NCBI GenBank assembly: GCA_964344255.1
Contig: CAYFMQ010000001.1
Coordinates: 496,001-560,000, forward strand
Length of the DNA: 64,000 nt
DNA from: JAJFIE01 sp964344255
GTDB taxonomy: Bacteria; Pseudomonadota; Alphaproteobacteria; Rhodospirillales; Casp-alpha2
Direction: 5' to 3'
This document shows positions 53,526 through 61,953 of this stretch, piece by piece. The notes beneath the pieces are model-generated. The model searched no databases and was not told the origin of the DNA. It saw only the letters and a program-made list of their open reading frames with translations. The number at the start of each line of letters is the position of its first letter. The stretch's first letter is position 1. The position numbers and the translations under genes are program-made.

Positions 53526-55010
53526 TCAGGTCGTATAAACTGGCTTCCAGTCTTCGCCCCAGAGTTCCCGCCACAGGAAGGGCCGCGTTGAATTGCCCTT
53601 GGCGCCGCCGCCGGTCCAGAGGTTCCATTTGGGATTTGAATACGTCGCGAAGAAAGCGTCGACGCGCGCGCTTAAGGCTTCCAGCACGTCGGCGTGCTCA
53701 GGCCTGTCGGCAACGTTCTCCCGTTCATCGGGATCATTGCGAAGATCGTACAGTTCATCGGTGAAATCGTACTCTGTGGGACCATAGCGCCGCATCAGCA
53801 ACCAGTCGGCCGTGCGGATGGAGCGCGTTTCCTCCTGCTCCATGAAGACGGCGTCGCCCCATTCGGGCTCGTCCTCTTCGATCAGCGGCCGCATGCTGCG
53901 GCTGTGCTTTTCGTCGAGCGACGGCACAGGCAGCCCGGCGTAATCCAGGATGGTGGCGAAAATGTCCGTGGTGCCGACGAGGGATTGCCGCACTTTTCCT
54001 GCGCGCCTTTCGCCGGGCGGGCGGATGATCAGGGGAATGTTGTTGGCTTCCCGGTGCGTGTTCGACGGCCAGGTGTCCTCGCCGTGCCCCCAGAAACCGT
54101 GCCCGCCCAGAGACATGCCGTGGTCCGAGGTGTAGATCACCAGCGTGTCTTCGGCGATGCCCTGCTCATCCAGGGCCGCCAGCACGCGCCCGACGCCGTT
54201 ATCGACGACGCTCATCTGCGAGTAATAATTCCGGAGCGTCGGCAGGTCGTTGATCAGGCGCGGAAGGTCGGTGATGCCGTCATCATCATGGTAATCGGGC
54301 ATCTTTTCCTGGCGCACGCTCAGCCAGTCAAGCAACTGCTTGGAGACGGCCTCCCGCGGCACGGAATGAAAGGGCGTATCGTTGTAAAGCTCTGCGAACT
54401 CGTTCATCGCCACCCCCTTGATCGACGGCCAGTGGCCATAGGGAGCGGGATAGGTCAGGAACATGAAGAACGGGTTATCCGTCTCCTGGTCCCGGCGGCT
54501 GATGTAATCGACGGCCCTGTCGCTGAAAAAATCCACGGAATGGCCCGGGTACGTCAGGCGCTCGCCGTTGACGATCATCTTGTTGTCGTAAAACGACTTA
54601 ACATGCCCGATCTGCAGGGTGACCCAGTCCCTGAAGCCGTTCTGCGGCTCGTCCGCGATCCCGAGGTGGTACTTGCCCATCAGGGCCGTGTCGTAACCGG
54701 CCCGGGACAGGATGCTCGGCAAGGCGTCGAACTCCTGAATGGCGCTCCATTTTTCAGGCCACTCGCCTATCGTCGAATCGTCGAGCCAGGTGTGAACGCC
54801 ATGCTGCGACGGCATCAGGCCGGTCAGCACGGATGCCCGGCACGGCGAACACATGGCGTTGGGGCAGAAGGCCTCGCTGAAGCGGACGGCATGTTCCGCC
54901 AAGCTATCAAGATTGGGCGTGTGGATTTCGTCGTTCCCGGCGCAGCCCAGCATGTTGGCCGGCTGGTTATCGACGAAAACCAGCAGGATATTCGGTTGTT
55001 TTCTGGACAT
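53526..55010 (-). CDS. sulfatase (formylglycine-dependent)
   Basis: A 494-residue alkaline-phosphatase-superfamily sulfatase. NILLVFVDNQPANMLG holds the first metal Asp; the active-site motif C54-S-P-C-R58 is the C-x-P-x-R site that an FGE-type enzyme converts to formylglycine; YTSDHGMSLGGHGFWGHG supplies further metal ligands. There is no signal peptide, so it is probably cytosolic and acts on small sulfate esters or choline sulfate-like compounds; choline sulfatase is possible but unproven. It is downstream of folD on the same strand. No FGE gene is in the window. Confidence 0.9.
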   Translation of the reverse strand: MSRKQPNILLVFVDNQPANMLGCAGNDEIHTPNLDSLAEHAVRFSEAFCPNAMCSPCRASVLTGLMPSQHGVHTWLDDSTIGEWPEKWSAIQEFDALPSILSRAGYDTALMGKYHLGIADEPQNGFRDWVTLQIGHVKSFYDNKMIVNGERLTYPGHSVDFFSDRAVDYISRRDQETDNPFFMFLTYPAPYGHWPSIKGVAMNEFAELYNDTPFHSVPREAVSKQLLDWLSVRQEKMPDYHDDDGITDLPRLINDLPTLRNYYSQMSVVDNGVGRVLAALDEQGIAEDTLVIYTSDHGMSLGGHGFWGHGEDTWPSNTHREANNIPLIIRPPGERRAGKVRQSLVGTTDIFATILDYAGLPVPSLDEKHSRSMRPLIEEDEPEWGDAVFMEQEETRSIRTADWLLMRRYGPTEYDFTDELYDLRNDPDERENVADRPEHADVLEALSARVDAFFATYSNPKWNLWTGGGAKGNSTRPFLWRELWGEDWKPVYTT

Positions 55011-55043
55011 TGCTTATAAGGCCCCCGGGCTTGTTTTCCTGTT

Positions 55044-55061
55044 TCGTGTGTTCATACACGA
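55044..55061. repeat. short palindrome between folD and sulfatase
   Basis: TCGTGT (55044-55049) and ACACGA (55056-55061) form a 6-bp dyad in the ~90-bp gap upstream of the sulfatase start. Possibly an operator or a weak hairpin; I have no further evidence. Confidence 0.3.
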
Positions 55062-55099
55062 TTACAGGACAAGAACAAAGTTCGCCGGGGGCTTACACG

Positions 55100-56011
55100 T
55101 CAGATTCCCGGATCGGCGAGCCCGTTCTGGCGGCAGCAGGCGACCACCGCGTTCCTCAGCAAACAGGCGATGGTCATGGGGCCGACGCCGCCCGGCACCG
55201 GCGTGATGGCGCCCGCGACCTTTGAGGCCTCGGCGTAGTCCACATCGCCTACCAGCTTGGTCTTCGGGCTGCCGTCCTCGTTGGTTCCCTTTTCCGGCGC
55301 ATCGACGCGGTTGATGCCCACATCGATCACCGTGGCGCCCGGCTTGATCCAGTCGCCCTTGACCATTTCCGGCCGGCCCACGGCGGCGACGACGATGTCG
55401 GCCTCGCGGCACTTGCCGGGCAGGTCGTCGGTGCGCGAATGCGCGATGGTCACCGTGCAGCTTTCCGCCAGCAGCAGCGCCGCCATGGGCTTGCCGACGA
55501 TGTTGGAGCGGCCGATGACGATGGCGTTCTTGCCCGACAGGTTGCCGAGGAAGTCCTTCAACAACACACTACAGCCGAACGGCGTGCAGGGCACCAGCGC
55601 CTCGCCGCCGGTCCACAGCCGGCCGACGTTGGTGGTATGGAAGCCGTCCACGTCCTTGTCCGGGTCGATGGCGCTCAGCACCTTCTGCTCGTCGATCTGG
55701 TCGGGCAGCGGCAGCTGCACCAGGATGCCGTTGACGGATGAGTCGTTGTTGAGCTGGCCGATCAGTTCCAGCAGCGTGGCCTCGTCGGTGCTTTCGTCCA
55801 GGCGGTGCTCGAAACTCTCCATGCCGCATTCGACGGTTTGCTTGGCCTTGGAGCCGACATAGACCTTACTGGCCGGATCCTCGCCCACCAGCACCACGGC
55901 CAGGCCGGGCGTAATACCGCTTTCGGACTTGACCTTATCCACCGCCGCCGAGACCCGCTCGCGCAGTTTCGCCGCAAAGGCCTTGCCGTCGATCACCGTT
56001 GCTTCCGACAT
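55100..56011 (-). CDS. folD: methylenetetrahydrofolate dehydrogenase/cyclohydrolase FolD
   Basis: A 303-residue bifunctional enzyme interconverting methylene-THF, methenyl-THF and formyl-THF with NADP. The catalytic Lys is in KVYVGSKAKQTVECG, the substrate motif is ILVQLPLPDQI, and the cofactor site is IGRSNIVGKPMAALLL. The start at 56011 follows GGGAGGAAA; an upstream frame to 56035 is not needed. It would process one-carbon units released by the demethylating enzymes elsewhere in the window. Its neighbours downstream (sulfatase) and upstream (DUF167, yggT) are on the same strand. Confidence 0.96.
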   Translation of the reverse strand: MSEATVIDGKAFAAKLRERVSAAVDKVKSESGITPGLAVVLVGEDPASKVYVGSKAKQTVECGMESFEHRLDESTDEATLLELIGQLNNDSSVNGILVQLPLPDQIDEQKVLSAIDPDKDVDGFHTTNVGRLWTGGEALVPCTPFGCSVLLKDFLGNLSGKNAIVIGRSNIVGKPMAALLLAESCTVTIAHSRTDDLPGKCREADIVVAAVGRPEMVKGDWIKPGATVIDVGINRVDAPEKGTNEDGSPKTKLVGDVDYAEASKVAGAITPVPGGVGPMTIACLLRNAVVACCRQNGLADPGI

Positions 56012-56165
56012 GATGGTTTCCTCCCGAAAATGCAAAAACGAATAATGCTGATTGGATAAGAAAAATGCCGGAAATCAAGCAAAATGATTGGGCGCAAGCG
56101 CCTTCAAGCATCCTCATAGCGACACCCGGCCCCACAATCCCATCATCCAGAAACCAGCGGATACC

Positions 56166-56483
56166 TTAAATCGCGGAAAGGGCCGTCATCACCGCCGAAC
56201 GGACAGAGGGATCATTCGGCACCAACAGGGTCTTGTTCCTGTCCGTTTGGCCGGACACGATGGAGATATCCGACTTCGGCACCCTCCAGATTTTGGACAG
56301 CAGCTTGATCACGGCCGCATTTGCCTTGCCGTTCTCGGGCGCCGCCGTGACCTGAATTTTGAGACGCAGGATTCCGCCGCCGCTGTCCACGATACCCTGC
56401 ACGCGATTAGCGGACGCCTTGGGTGTGACGCGAAGGAAAACTTCCAGACCGTTGACGGTTTCGCGACAAGGCAGGGCGCTCAC
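56166..56483 (-). CDS. DUF167 (YggU-like) family protein
   Basis: A 105-residue protein of unknown function, widespread in bacteria. VFLRVTPKASANRVQGI at the start and VTAAPENGKANAAVIKLLSKIWRVPKSDISIVSGQTDRNKTL are the conserved blocks. It starts 13 bp after the yggT stop on the same strand; the yggT-DUF167 pair is conserved in many Proteobacteria. Confidence 0.92.
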   Translation of the reverse strand: MSALPCRETVNGLEVFLRVTPKASANRVQGIVDSGGGILRLKIQVTAAPENGKANAAVIKLLSKIWRVPKSDISIVSGQTDRNKTLLVPNDPSVRSAVMTALSAI

Positions 56484-56496
56484 GCCGCTCTATCCC

Positions 56497-56793
56497 TTAC
56501 AGCCCCACGTAGATGTTGATGATGACTTTCTTGATGAAGAACAGGCCGATAATGAGGATCACCGGCGAGATGTCGACGCCGCCCAGGTTGGGCAGGAAGT
56601 TGCGGATCGGCTTCAGGGCCGGCTCCGTCAGGCGGTGGGTGAAATCGCCCACCATGTAGACAAAGCGGTTGGACGTGTTGATGACGTTGAACGCCACCAG
56701 CCACGACAGGACGACCTGGATAATCACGATCCAGGTATAGAGATCGATTAGCGTCAGGATCAGCCACAATATCGGTTCGCCGATGACATCCAT
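56497..56793 (-). CDS. YggT family membrane protein
   Basis: A 98-residue inner-membrane protein with two hydrophobic regions (~6-33, LWLILTLIDLYTWIVIIQVVLSWLV; ~75-95, ISPVILIIGLFFIKKVII) joined by the family loop RLTEPALKPIRNFLPNLGGVD. YggT proteins are linked to osmotic tolerance and Sec or division-related functions in some bacteria. First gene of the yggT-DUF167-folD direction group; divergent from the rimB-like gene. Confidence 0.92.
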   Translation of the reverse strand: MDVIGEPILWLILTLIDLYTWIVIIQVVLSWLVAFNVINTSNRFVYMVGDFTHRLTEPALKPIRNFLPNLGGVDISPVILIIGLFFIKKVIINIYVGL

Positions 56794-56898
56794 GTAAATC
56801 TCCGTGATCTTTCCGTCCTAACCGCCGGCGCCTCCCCGGACGCCCTTGAGATAGTAAACCTAATCTCAGAGGGATTCCGTGGCAAGGGGTGAAGGCGA

Positions 56899-56915
56899 CA
56901 TAATGTTTTATTATG
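56899..56915. repeat. short palindrome upstream of the rimB-like gene
   Basis: CATAAT (56899-56904) and ATTATG (56910-56915) flank a 5-base spacer in the 149-bp divergent region between yggT and the RimB-like gene. It could be an operator; no regulator can be named. Confidence 0.3.
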
Positions 56916-56942
56916 CAACGGATTTGTTTAATCTCTTAAACC

Positions 56943-57506
56943 ATGACTGAATTAGCGCTTATCAACCAGACTGACGCCCGGCCGGACGGGGGGGAAGCCG
57001 GGAAGCCGGTCAAGGTGAAAAAAGTCAAGAAAGTGAGGAAGCGCCGCGCCAAACGGCGGGTCGAGGTGGCCGGCTGGCGGGAATGGGCGACCATACCCGG
57101 CTTCGATATCCGCGCCATCAAGGTCAAGCTGGATACCGGCGCGCGCACCTCGGCGCTGCATGCCTGGAACATCAAACCGTTCGAACGCGACGGCGAGCCG
57201 TGGGTCAGTTTCGAGCTCCACCCGGTGCAGCGGAACAACGCCGTGCGTATCCTCTGCGAAGCGAAGGTAACCGGCAAGCGCTCCGTGCGCTCGACGTCGG
57301 GCAAGGCGGAGACCCGTTACGTCGTCCGCGCCAGGGTCAAAATCGGGGTTCAGGAAAAGGAAATCGAGATCACGCTGACGAACCGTGACCAGATGGGGTT
57401 TCGCATGCTGATCGGGCGTTCCGCCATGAAAGGGTGGTTGATGGTCGATCCCTCGAAGTCCTTTCTGCACGGAAAGCGACCTGATACATCAGGCGATAAT
57501 TCGTGA
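56943..57506 (+). CDS. RimB-like retropepsin-fold ATP-dependent zinc protease family protein
   Basis: A 187-residue protein with a ~40-residue basic N-terminal stretch (VKKVKKVRKRRAKRRVEV) then an aspartic-protease-like domain with KLDTGARTSALHA and IGRSAMKGWLMVDPSKSFL. Family members, including RimB of Pseudomonas, occur beside RimK and act on poly-glutamate tails. It is the first gene of a trio with rimK (28 bp downstream) and an M14-type deacylase. Confidence 0.9.
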   Translation: MTELALINQTDARPDGGEAGKPVKVKKVKKVRKRRAKRRVEVAGWREWATIPGFDIRAIKVKLDTGARTSALHAWNIKPFERDGEPWVSFELHPVQRNNAVRILCEAKVTGKRSVRSTSGKAETRYVVRARVKIGVQEKEIEITLTNRDQMGFRMLIGRSAMKGWLMVDPSKSFLHGKRPDTSGDNS

Positions 57507-57534
57507 CTGAATTTCGCCCAACAGGAGAGGAAAA

Positions 57535-58440
57535 ATGAAAATTGCGCTCATGGCCCGGAACCCGGACCTGTATTCCCATCGCCGTCTCGTCGAGGCCGCC
57601 GAGGAACGCGGCCACGAGATCGACATTATCAACACGCTCCGGTGCTACATGAACATCACTTCGCACCGGCCGGAACTGCGCTATCAGGGTGAAAAGCTGA
57701 TCGGCTACGACGCCGTGATCCCGCGCATCGGCGCGTCCGTGACCTATTACGGGCTCGCCGTGCTGCGCCAGTTCGAGATGATGGGCGTTTACCCCCTGAA
57801 CGAGTCCGTCGCCATCGGCCGCTCGCGCGACAAGCTCAGGTCCCTGCAACTGCTGGCGCGTGACGGCATCGGCCTGCCGGTCACCGCCTTCGCCCATGAA
57901 ACCCGACGCACCGACGAGGTCATCGAAATGGTCGGCGGCGCGCCCGTGGTGATCAAGCTGATCGAGGGCACCCAGGGCCTGGGCGTGGTGCTGGGCGAAA
58001 CCCAGCGCAGCGCGCGTTCCGTGATCGAGGGTTTCAGGGGAGCAAAAGTCCAGATCCTGGTGCAGGAATTCATCAAGGAGGCGGGCAGCTCCGACATCCG
58101 CATGTTCGTGATCGGCAACAAGGTGGTCGCCGCCATGGAACGCCGGGGCAGCGACACCGACTTCCGCTCCAACCTGCACCGCGGCGGCTCGTCATCGAAG
58201 ATCAAGATCACGCCCGAGGAGCGCTCCACTGCTGTAAGGGCGGCCAAAAGCATGGGCCTCAACGTCTGCGGCGTCGACATCCTGCGCTCCAACCACGGCC
58301 CCGTGGTCATGGAGGTGAACTCGTCGCCCGGCCTGGAGGGCATCGAAAACGCGACGAACATCGATATCGCCGGCAAGATCATCGATTACATCGAGAACCA
58401 CGCCAAGCCGGGCAAGACCCGCACCAAGGGCAAGGGCTGA
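57535..58440 (+). CDS. rimK: RimK-family alpha-L-glutamate ligase
   Basis: A 301-residue ATP-grasp enzyme. The N-terminal domain (MKIALMARNPDLYSHRRL, YDAVIPRIGASVTYYGL) and ATP-grasp core (VIKLIEGTQGLGVVLGE, SDIRMFVIGNKVVAAMERRG, VMEVNSSPGLEGIE) match RimK closely. RimK adds glutamates to the C terminus of ribosomal protein S6 or makes alpha-poly-glutamate; other members make peptides and cofactors. A strong AGGAGAGGAAAA site precedes it. The gene for S6 is not in the window, so the substrate is open. Confidence 0.93.
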   Translation: MKIALMARNPDLYSHRRLVEAAEERGHEIDIINTLRCYMNITSHRPELRYQGEKLIGYDAVIPRIGASVTYYGLAVLRQFEMMGVYPLNESVAIGRSRDKLRSLQLLARDGIGLPVTAFAHETRRTDEVIEMVGGAPVVIKLIEGTQGLGVVLGETQRSARSVIEGFRGAKVQILVQEFIKEAGSSDIRMFVIGNKVVAAMERRGSDTDFRSNLHRGGSSSKIKITPEERSTAVRAAKSMGLNVCGVDILRSNHGPVVMEVNSSPGLEGIENATNIDIAGKIIDYIENHAKPGKTRTKGKG

Positions 58441-58490
58441 CGCCTTTTCGGAAACGGGCAAGACCAAAACAATGAGGATGTCGAACGAAA

Positions 58491-59528
58491 ATGCGCGCGG
58501 CTTTTGAAATCGGCGGCGAAACAGTCAAGCCAGGAACCCGCCGGACCGTCAATCTGCCGGTCAGCCTGTTATCCACCCACACGCCCGTCACCGTGCCGGT
58601 CAGCGTCGTCCACGGCAAGCACGACGGTGCGGTCCTATTCGTCAGCGCCGCCATCCACGGCGACGAGATCATCGGCGTCGAAATCATCCGCCGTCTGTTG
58701 CGCTCCAGCGCGCTCAAGCACCTGCGCGGTACGCTTTTGTGCGTGCCGGTTGTCAACGTCTTCGGCTTCGTCAACCATTCACGCTACCTGCCGGACCGCC
58801 GAGACCTGAACCGAAGCTTTCCCGGCACCGAGCGGGGGTCGCTTGCCGCCCAGATCGCCAACCTGTTCATGTCCGAGATCGTTGCACGCTGCGACTTCGG
58901 CATCGACCTGCATTCCGCCGCCATTCACCGGGCGAACCTGCCGCAACTCAGGATATCCGAGGGCCAGGAAACGGCCCTGGATTATGCAAAAAACTTCGGC
59001 GCGCCGGTTATCGTCATGGCTCCCCTGCGCGAGGGATCGCTTCGCGCCGCCGCCGCCGGCATTGGCGTCGAGGTCATGGTTTATGAGGGGGGCGAGGCCC
59101 TGCGCTTCAACAACTCCGCCATCACCACGGCGGTGCGCGGTATACTGAGAGTGCTGAAGAACATGGGCATGCTGCGCTCAAGCCGCATCAAACCCGGCGG
59201 GCTGGAGCCCTACATCGTCGACAACACCCACTGGCTGCGCGCGCCGGCCGGCGGCGTCATCCAGTTGCGCCGCGGCATCGGCGACCTGGTCGGCGAAGGC
59301 GAGACCGTTGGCGTGGTGACGGACCCGCTAGGCGAAACGCAGGAGACGGTAATCGCCGGCCATGCGGGCCTGGTTATCGGGCAGACGCGCCTGCCCATCG
59401 TCAACCAGGGGGATGCGCTCTTGCATGTCGCCAAGACCGAGCACGTGGGCCGAACGAAATCGCTGCTGGAAAACTTCGAGCAGGAAGTTCAGGCCGAACC
59501 CCTGTTCGACGAGGACGAGATTCTCTGA
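58491..59528 (+). CDS. M14-type succinylglutamate desuccinylase/aspartoacylase family protein
   Basis: A 345-residue zinc carboxypeptidase-fold protein. FVSAAIHGDEIIGVEIIRRLL gives the H-x-x-E zinc motif, DRRDLNRSFPG the substrate Arg/Asn region and GIDLHSAA the third metal ligand; GVEVMVYEGGEALRFN holds the likely catalytic Glu, and the last ~90 residues form a beta-barrel with a biotinyl-lipoyl-like turn. Family members hydrolyse N-acyl amino acids. In this trio it may trim or recycle a product of RimK. tRNA-Ala follows. Confidence 0.9.
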   Translation: MRAAFEIGGETVKPGTRRTVNLPVSLLSTHTPVTVPVSVVHGKHDGAVLFVSAAIHGDEIIGVEIIRRLLRSSALKHLRGTLLCVPVVNVFGFVNHSRYLPDRRDLNRSFPGTERGSLAAQIANLFMSEIVARCDFGIDLHSAAIHRANLPQLRISEGQETALDYAKNFGAPVIVMAPLREGSLRAAAAGIGVEVMVYEGGEALRFNNSAITTAVRGILRVLKNMGMLRSSRIKPGGLEPYIVDNTHWLRAPAGGVIQLRRGIGDLVGEGETVGVVTDPLGETQETVIAGHAGLVIGQTRLPIVNQGDALLHVAKTEHVGRTKSLLENFEQEVQAEPLFDEDEIL

Positions 59529-59637
59529 AGCGTGCGCACCGCGAACTTCGCGAAATCCCTACAGGGATCCTGCAAGCGCGGGCTTGACACCGGCGCCCGG
59601 CCCGAACATGTATAGGGCTGATGACCGATCATCAGGC

Positions 59638-59712
<75 letters not shown>

Positions 59713-59713
<1 letters not shown>

Positions 59714-59775
59714 TCAATTTCCGGTCTGGCGAAGCCAGGCAAAACGATCCACTGGATCGTTTTGAGGAAATTGAT
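59713..59775. repeat. nested palindromic element just after tRNA-Ala
   Basis: Outer arms ATCAATTTCC (59713-59722) and GGAAATTGAT (59766-59775) enclose a perfect inverted repeat AAAACGATCCA (59741-59751) C TGGATCGTTTT (59753-59763) and a small CTGGC-GAA-GCCAG hairpin. It starts at the last base of the tRNA. It may be a mobile palindromic repeat or the tRNA terminator. Confidence 0.75.
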
Positions 59776-59836
59776 AATTCTCCCGGAAATACGTATCGAA
59801 CCCCTGAAGTTTTATATTCGCGCCATTAGGCGCCGT

Positions 59837-59875
59837 GGTTCGATTCCCCCTGTGTATCACCGGGCTCCACCATCA
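59837..59875 (+). pseudogene. relic of a tRNA 3' end (partial duplicate of tRNA-Ala)
   Basis: GGTTCGATTCCCC (59837-59849) and GGCTCCACCATCA (59863-59875) each match the tRNA-Ala T arm and acceptor end (59689-59701 and 59704-59716) exactly over 13 bases, but are separated by 13 bases instead of 2. It looks like a decayed attachment-site copy. The bases from 59876 to 60103 hold only short dyads (TTGGTTT/AAACCAA 59901-59928; GCGACC/GGTCGC 59963-59984) and no gene. Confidence 0.7.
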
Positions 59876-60103
59876 TTATCTATAAGTTATCAAAGATAAG
59901 TTGGTTTTCATTTTTTAATAGAAACCAATCAGCAACCACCACAATCAATTTCATATTGTTTCGCGACCAATGATGAGCGGTCGCTATCTGATGTCCGGTT
60001 AAGCCTCAATAGCAGTCGTATTCCAAGATCGTTTATCAGTTCTGCTGATAGCCTTTAGCGGTCTTCGGCAACTCAACTAAATCTCCTTGGTAAAACGCTC
60101 CGA

Positions 60104-60994
60104 TCAATGGTCTCGAAACATCTCAGCCAACAACTCAAACTCTGTGACGCGAGGCGAGGATGGTCGCCATACGAGACCGACCTGGCGTAACGCAGGTGTT
60201 TGGAGAGGGATCAGCCGTATGTTTGGAATTGAGGCCATGCCGGCATCAATCGCCATCTGAGGCAGTAGGGTTACGCCAATTCCCGAGGCCACCATATGAA
60301 CCAGTGTTTGCAGGCTCGTCGCCTCAAACTGAACGCGGACGTGCGAGCTATGAAGTTTGCACGCATCAAGGGCGTGGCTTCGGAGACAATGCCCTTCTTC
60401 CAACAATAACAAGGGTTGGTCGGCAAGCTCATTTTCCGAGATTGCTTTCCTGTCAGCCAGCGGATGATCAGCGTGGCAGGCAAACTGAAACGCATCATCG
60501 AACAGTGTGCATGCGGCAAAATGTTCGGTGTCATAAGGTAACGCGATCAAGGCGACATCAAGTTCTCCATCCCGCAAACGGGAGAGAAGAACGGCAGTTT
60601 GTTCTTCGCGCAGAAACAAACGTAATTCCGGATACTGCGCCTCTATGGCAGGAAGAGCGTTTGGCAATATGAATGGGCTGATCGTCGGTATCGCGCCAAA
60701 TCGAAGCTGTCCCGTCATGGGTTCGCGCTGCGCCGAGGCGATTACCATCAGATCATCGGCATCGCGAAGCAGCTGCCGCGCCCGATCAGCAATGGCTTGA
60801 CCCGTTGGGGTTATCAACACGGATCGCTTGGTGCGTTCCGCCACCGCGACGCCAAGTACGCTTTCCAGGTCACGGATACCGGCGCTCAGTGTCGATGGCG
60901 TAATGTTGCACCGCTCGGCCGCGTGGCCAAAGTGACGGGTTTCAGCAAGAGCCGTCAGGTATTCCAACTGTTTGAGACTTGGCAGCAGTTTCAT
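60104..60994 (-). CDS. oxyR: OxyR-type LysR-family peroxide regulator
   Basis: A 296-residue LysR protein. The winged helix is TRHFGHAAERCNITPSTLSAGIRDLE; the effector domain contains EEGHCLRSHALDAC with C203 and C212, nine residues apart exactly like the redox pair C199-C208 of E. coli OxyR. It should sense hydrogen peroxide by disulfide formation. I use ATG 60994; a TTG at 61003 is also in frame. It is divergent from dps, and katG lies two genes on, so all three form a typical peroxide regulon. Confidence 0.92.
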   Translation of the reverse strand: MKLLPSLKQLEYLTALAETRHFGHAAERCNITPSTLSAGIRDLESVLGVAVAERTKRSVLITPTGQAIADRARQLLRDADDLMVIASAQREPMTGQLRFGAIPTISPFILPNALPAIEAQYPELRLFLREEQTAVLLSRLRDGELDVALIALPYDTEHFAACTLFDDAFQFACHADHPLADRKAISENELADQPLLLLEEGHCLRSHALDACKLHSSHVRVQFEATSLQTLVHMVASGIGVTLLPQMAIDAGMASIPNIRLIPLQTPALRQVGLVWRPSSPRVTEFELLAEMFRDH

Positions 60995-61002
60995 GATGAT
61001 CA

Positions 61003-61058
61003 AACAATATGTATTTTACGAATAATAAAACGAATTTATATCGTTTCTAAATATTGTT
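61003..61058. promoter_or_regulatory. AT-rich oxyR-dps intergenic region with inverted repeats
   Basis: AACAATAT (61003-61010) pairs with ATATTGTT (61051-61058), and AAACGA (61028-61033) with TCGTTT (61041-61046). The spacing resembles the extended, spaced half-sites OxyR proteins use, but I do not see the full ATAG-type consensus. It likely controls both divergent genes. Confidence 0.5.
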
Positions 61059-61133
61059 CAAGAGGCGTAACATTCCTTTCAGCGAACACGGATTGCAAAG
61101 AGCAATCGAAGCCAAGAGAAAAGGAACAAAGCC

Positions 61134-61607
61134 ATGCTACAGACCATAGACATCGGCATTTCAGAACAGGACCGCCTCGCTATTGCCGACGGATTGTCCG
61201 ATCTGCTGGCCGACACCTATACGCTCTACCTAAAGACCCACAATTTCCATTGGAACGTCACCGGTCCCATGTTCAACACCCTGCATCTCATGTTCGAGAC
61301 GCAGTACACGGAGCTGGCGACCGCCGTAGATGAAATTGCGGAACGCATCCGGGCGCTCGGCGTTGCGGCGCCAGGTTCCTATTCGCAATTCGCGGAACGA
61401 ACGAATATCAGTGATGAAACGGGTACGCCAACGGCGGAAGAAATGATCGCACAATTGGTCAAGGACCAGGAAACCGTTGCGCGTACTGCTCGTAGGGTCT
61501 TCCCTGTCGCGGACAAAGCCGACGACGAACCGACCGCTGACTTGCTCACCCAACGTATGCAGGTGCACGAAAAAACCGCATGGATGCTGCGTTCGATGAT
61601 CAGCTAA
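61134..61607 (+). CDS. dps: Dps ferroxidase / DNA-protection protein
   Basis: A 157-residue ferritin-like protein forming 12-mers that oxidise Fe(II) with hydrogen peroxide and store it. The inter-subunit ferroxidase motif is clear: THNFHWNVTGPMFNTLHLMF with H39 and H51, then DEIAERIRALG with D66 and E70. There is no basic N-terminal tail, so DNA binding may be weak. It is divergent from oxyR and followed by DUF2061 and katG genes. Confidence 0.94.
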   Translation: MLQTIDIGISEQDRLAIADGLSDLLADTYTLYLKTHNFHWNVTGPMFNTLHLMFETQYTELATAVDEIAERIRALGVAAPGSYSQFAERTNISDETGTPTAEEMIAQLVKDQETVARTARRVFPVADKADDEPTADLLTQRMQVHEKTAWMLRSMIS

Positions 61608-61648
61608 CTGAGGAATGAGCGGACATCGGCAGCAAATAGGAGCATATC

Positions 61649-61867
61649 ATGAGACTCGCTATGAAAACATCGAGCTACGGTATTACGCACATCGCGGTTG
61701 CAACGACGGTTGCCTATGTCCTGACGGGTAACCTGGCAGCCGCCATCGGTATTGGATTGATCGAACCGATCATCCAGACCGGCGTGTTCAGCCTGCATGA
61801 ATATCTGTGGGAGTCTCGCAAGGACAGGCCGGGTCGGGCCTTGTTCCCGGCGATGCAACATTCTTGA
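61649..61867 (+). CDS. DUF2061 family small membrane protein
   Basis: A 72-residue protein with two hydrophobic segments in one block (GITHIAVATTVAYVLTGNLA and AAIGIGLIEPIIQTGVFSLH) and the end HEYLWESRKDR, a pattern typical of DUF2061 membrane proteins of unknown function. An AGGAGCATATC ribosome site precedes it. It lies 41 bp after dps and 86 bp before katG, suggesting induction with them. Confidence 0.85.
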   Translation: MRLAMKTSSYGITHIAVATTVAYVLTGNLAAAIGIGLIEPIIQTGVFSLHEYLWESRKDRPGRALFPAMQHS

Positions 61868-61953
61868 AGCCGGAGACAGGCTCGTGACCGAACTATTAGA
61901 ACTAATGACACAAGCATTCTTTAACCAGCAAACCCTAAAGAGGAGTGACGAAA

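Noticed and set aside
53694..55019. A 441-residue plus-strand open frame
   Set aside because: It is antisense to the sulfatase, which has an intact C-x-P-x-R active site and full family length.
59837..59875. A second tRNA gene
   Set aside because: Only the T arm and acceptor 3' end are present and they are separated by extra bases; no D or anticodon arm can be folded upstream.
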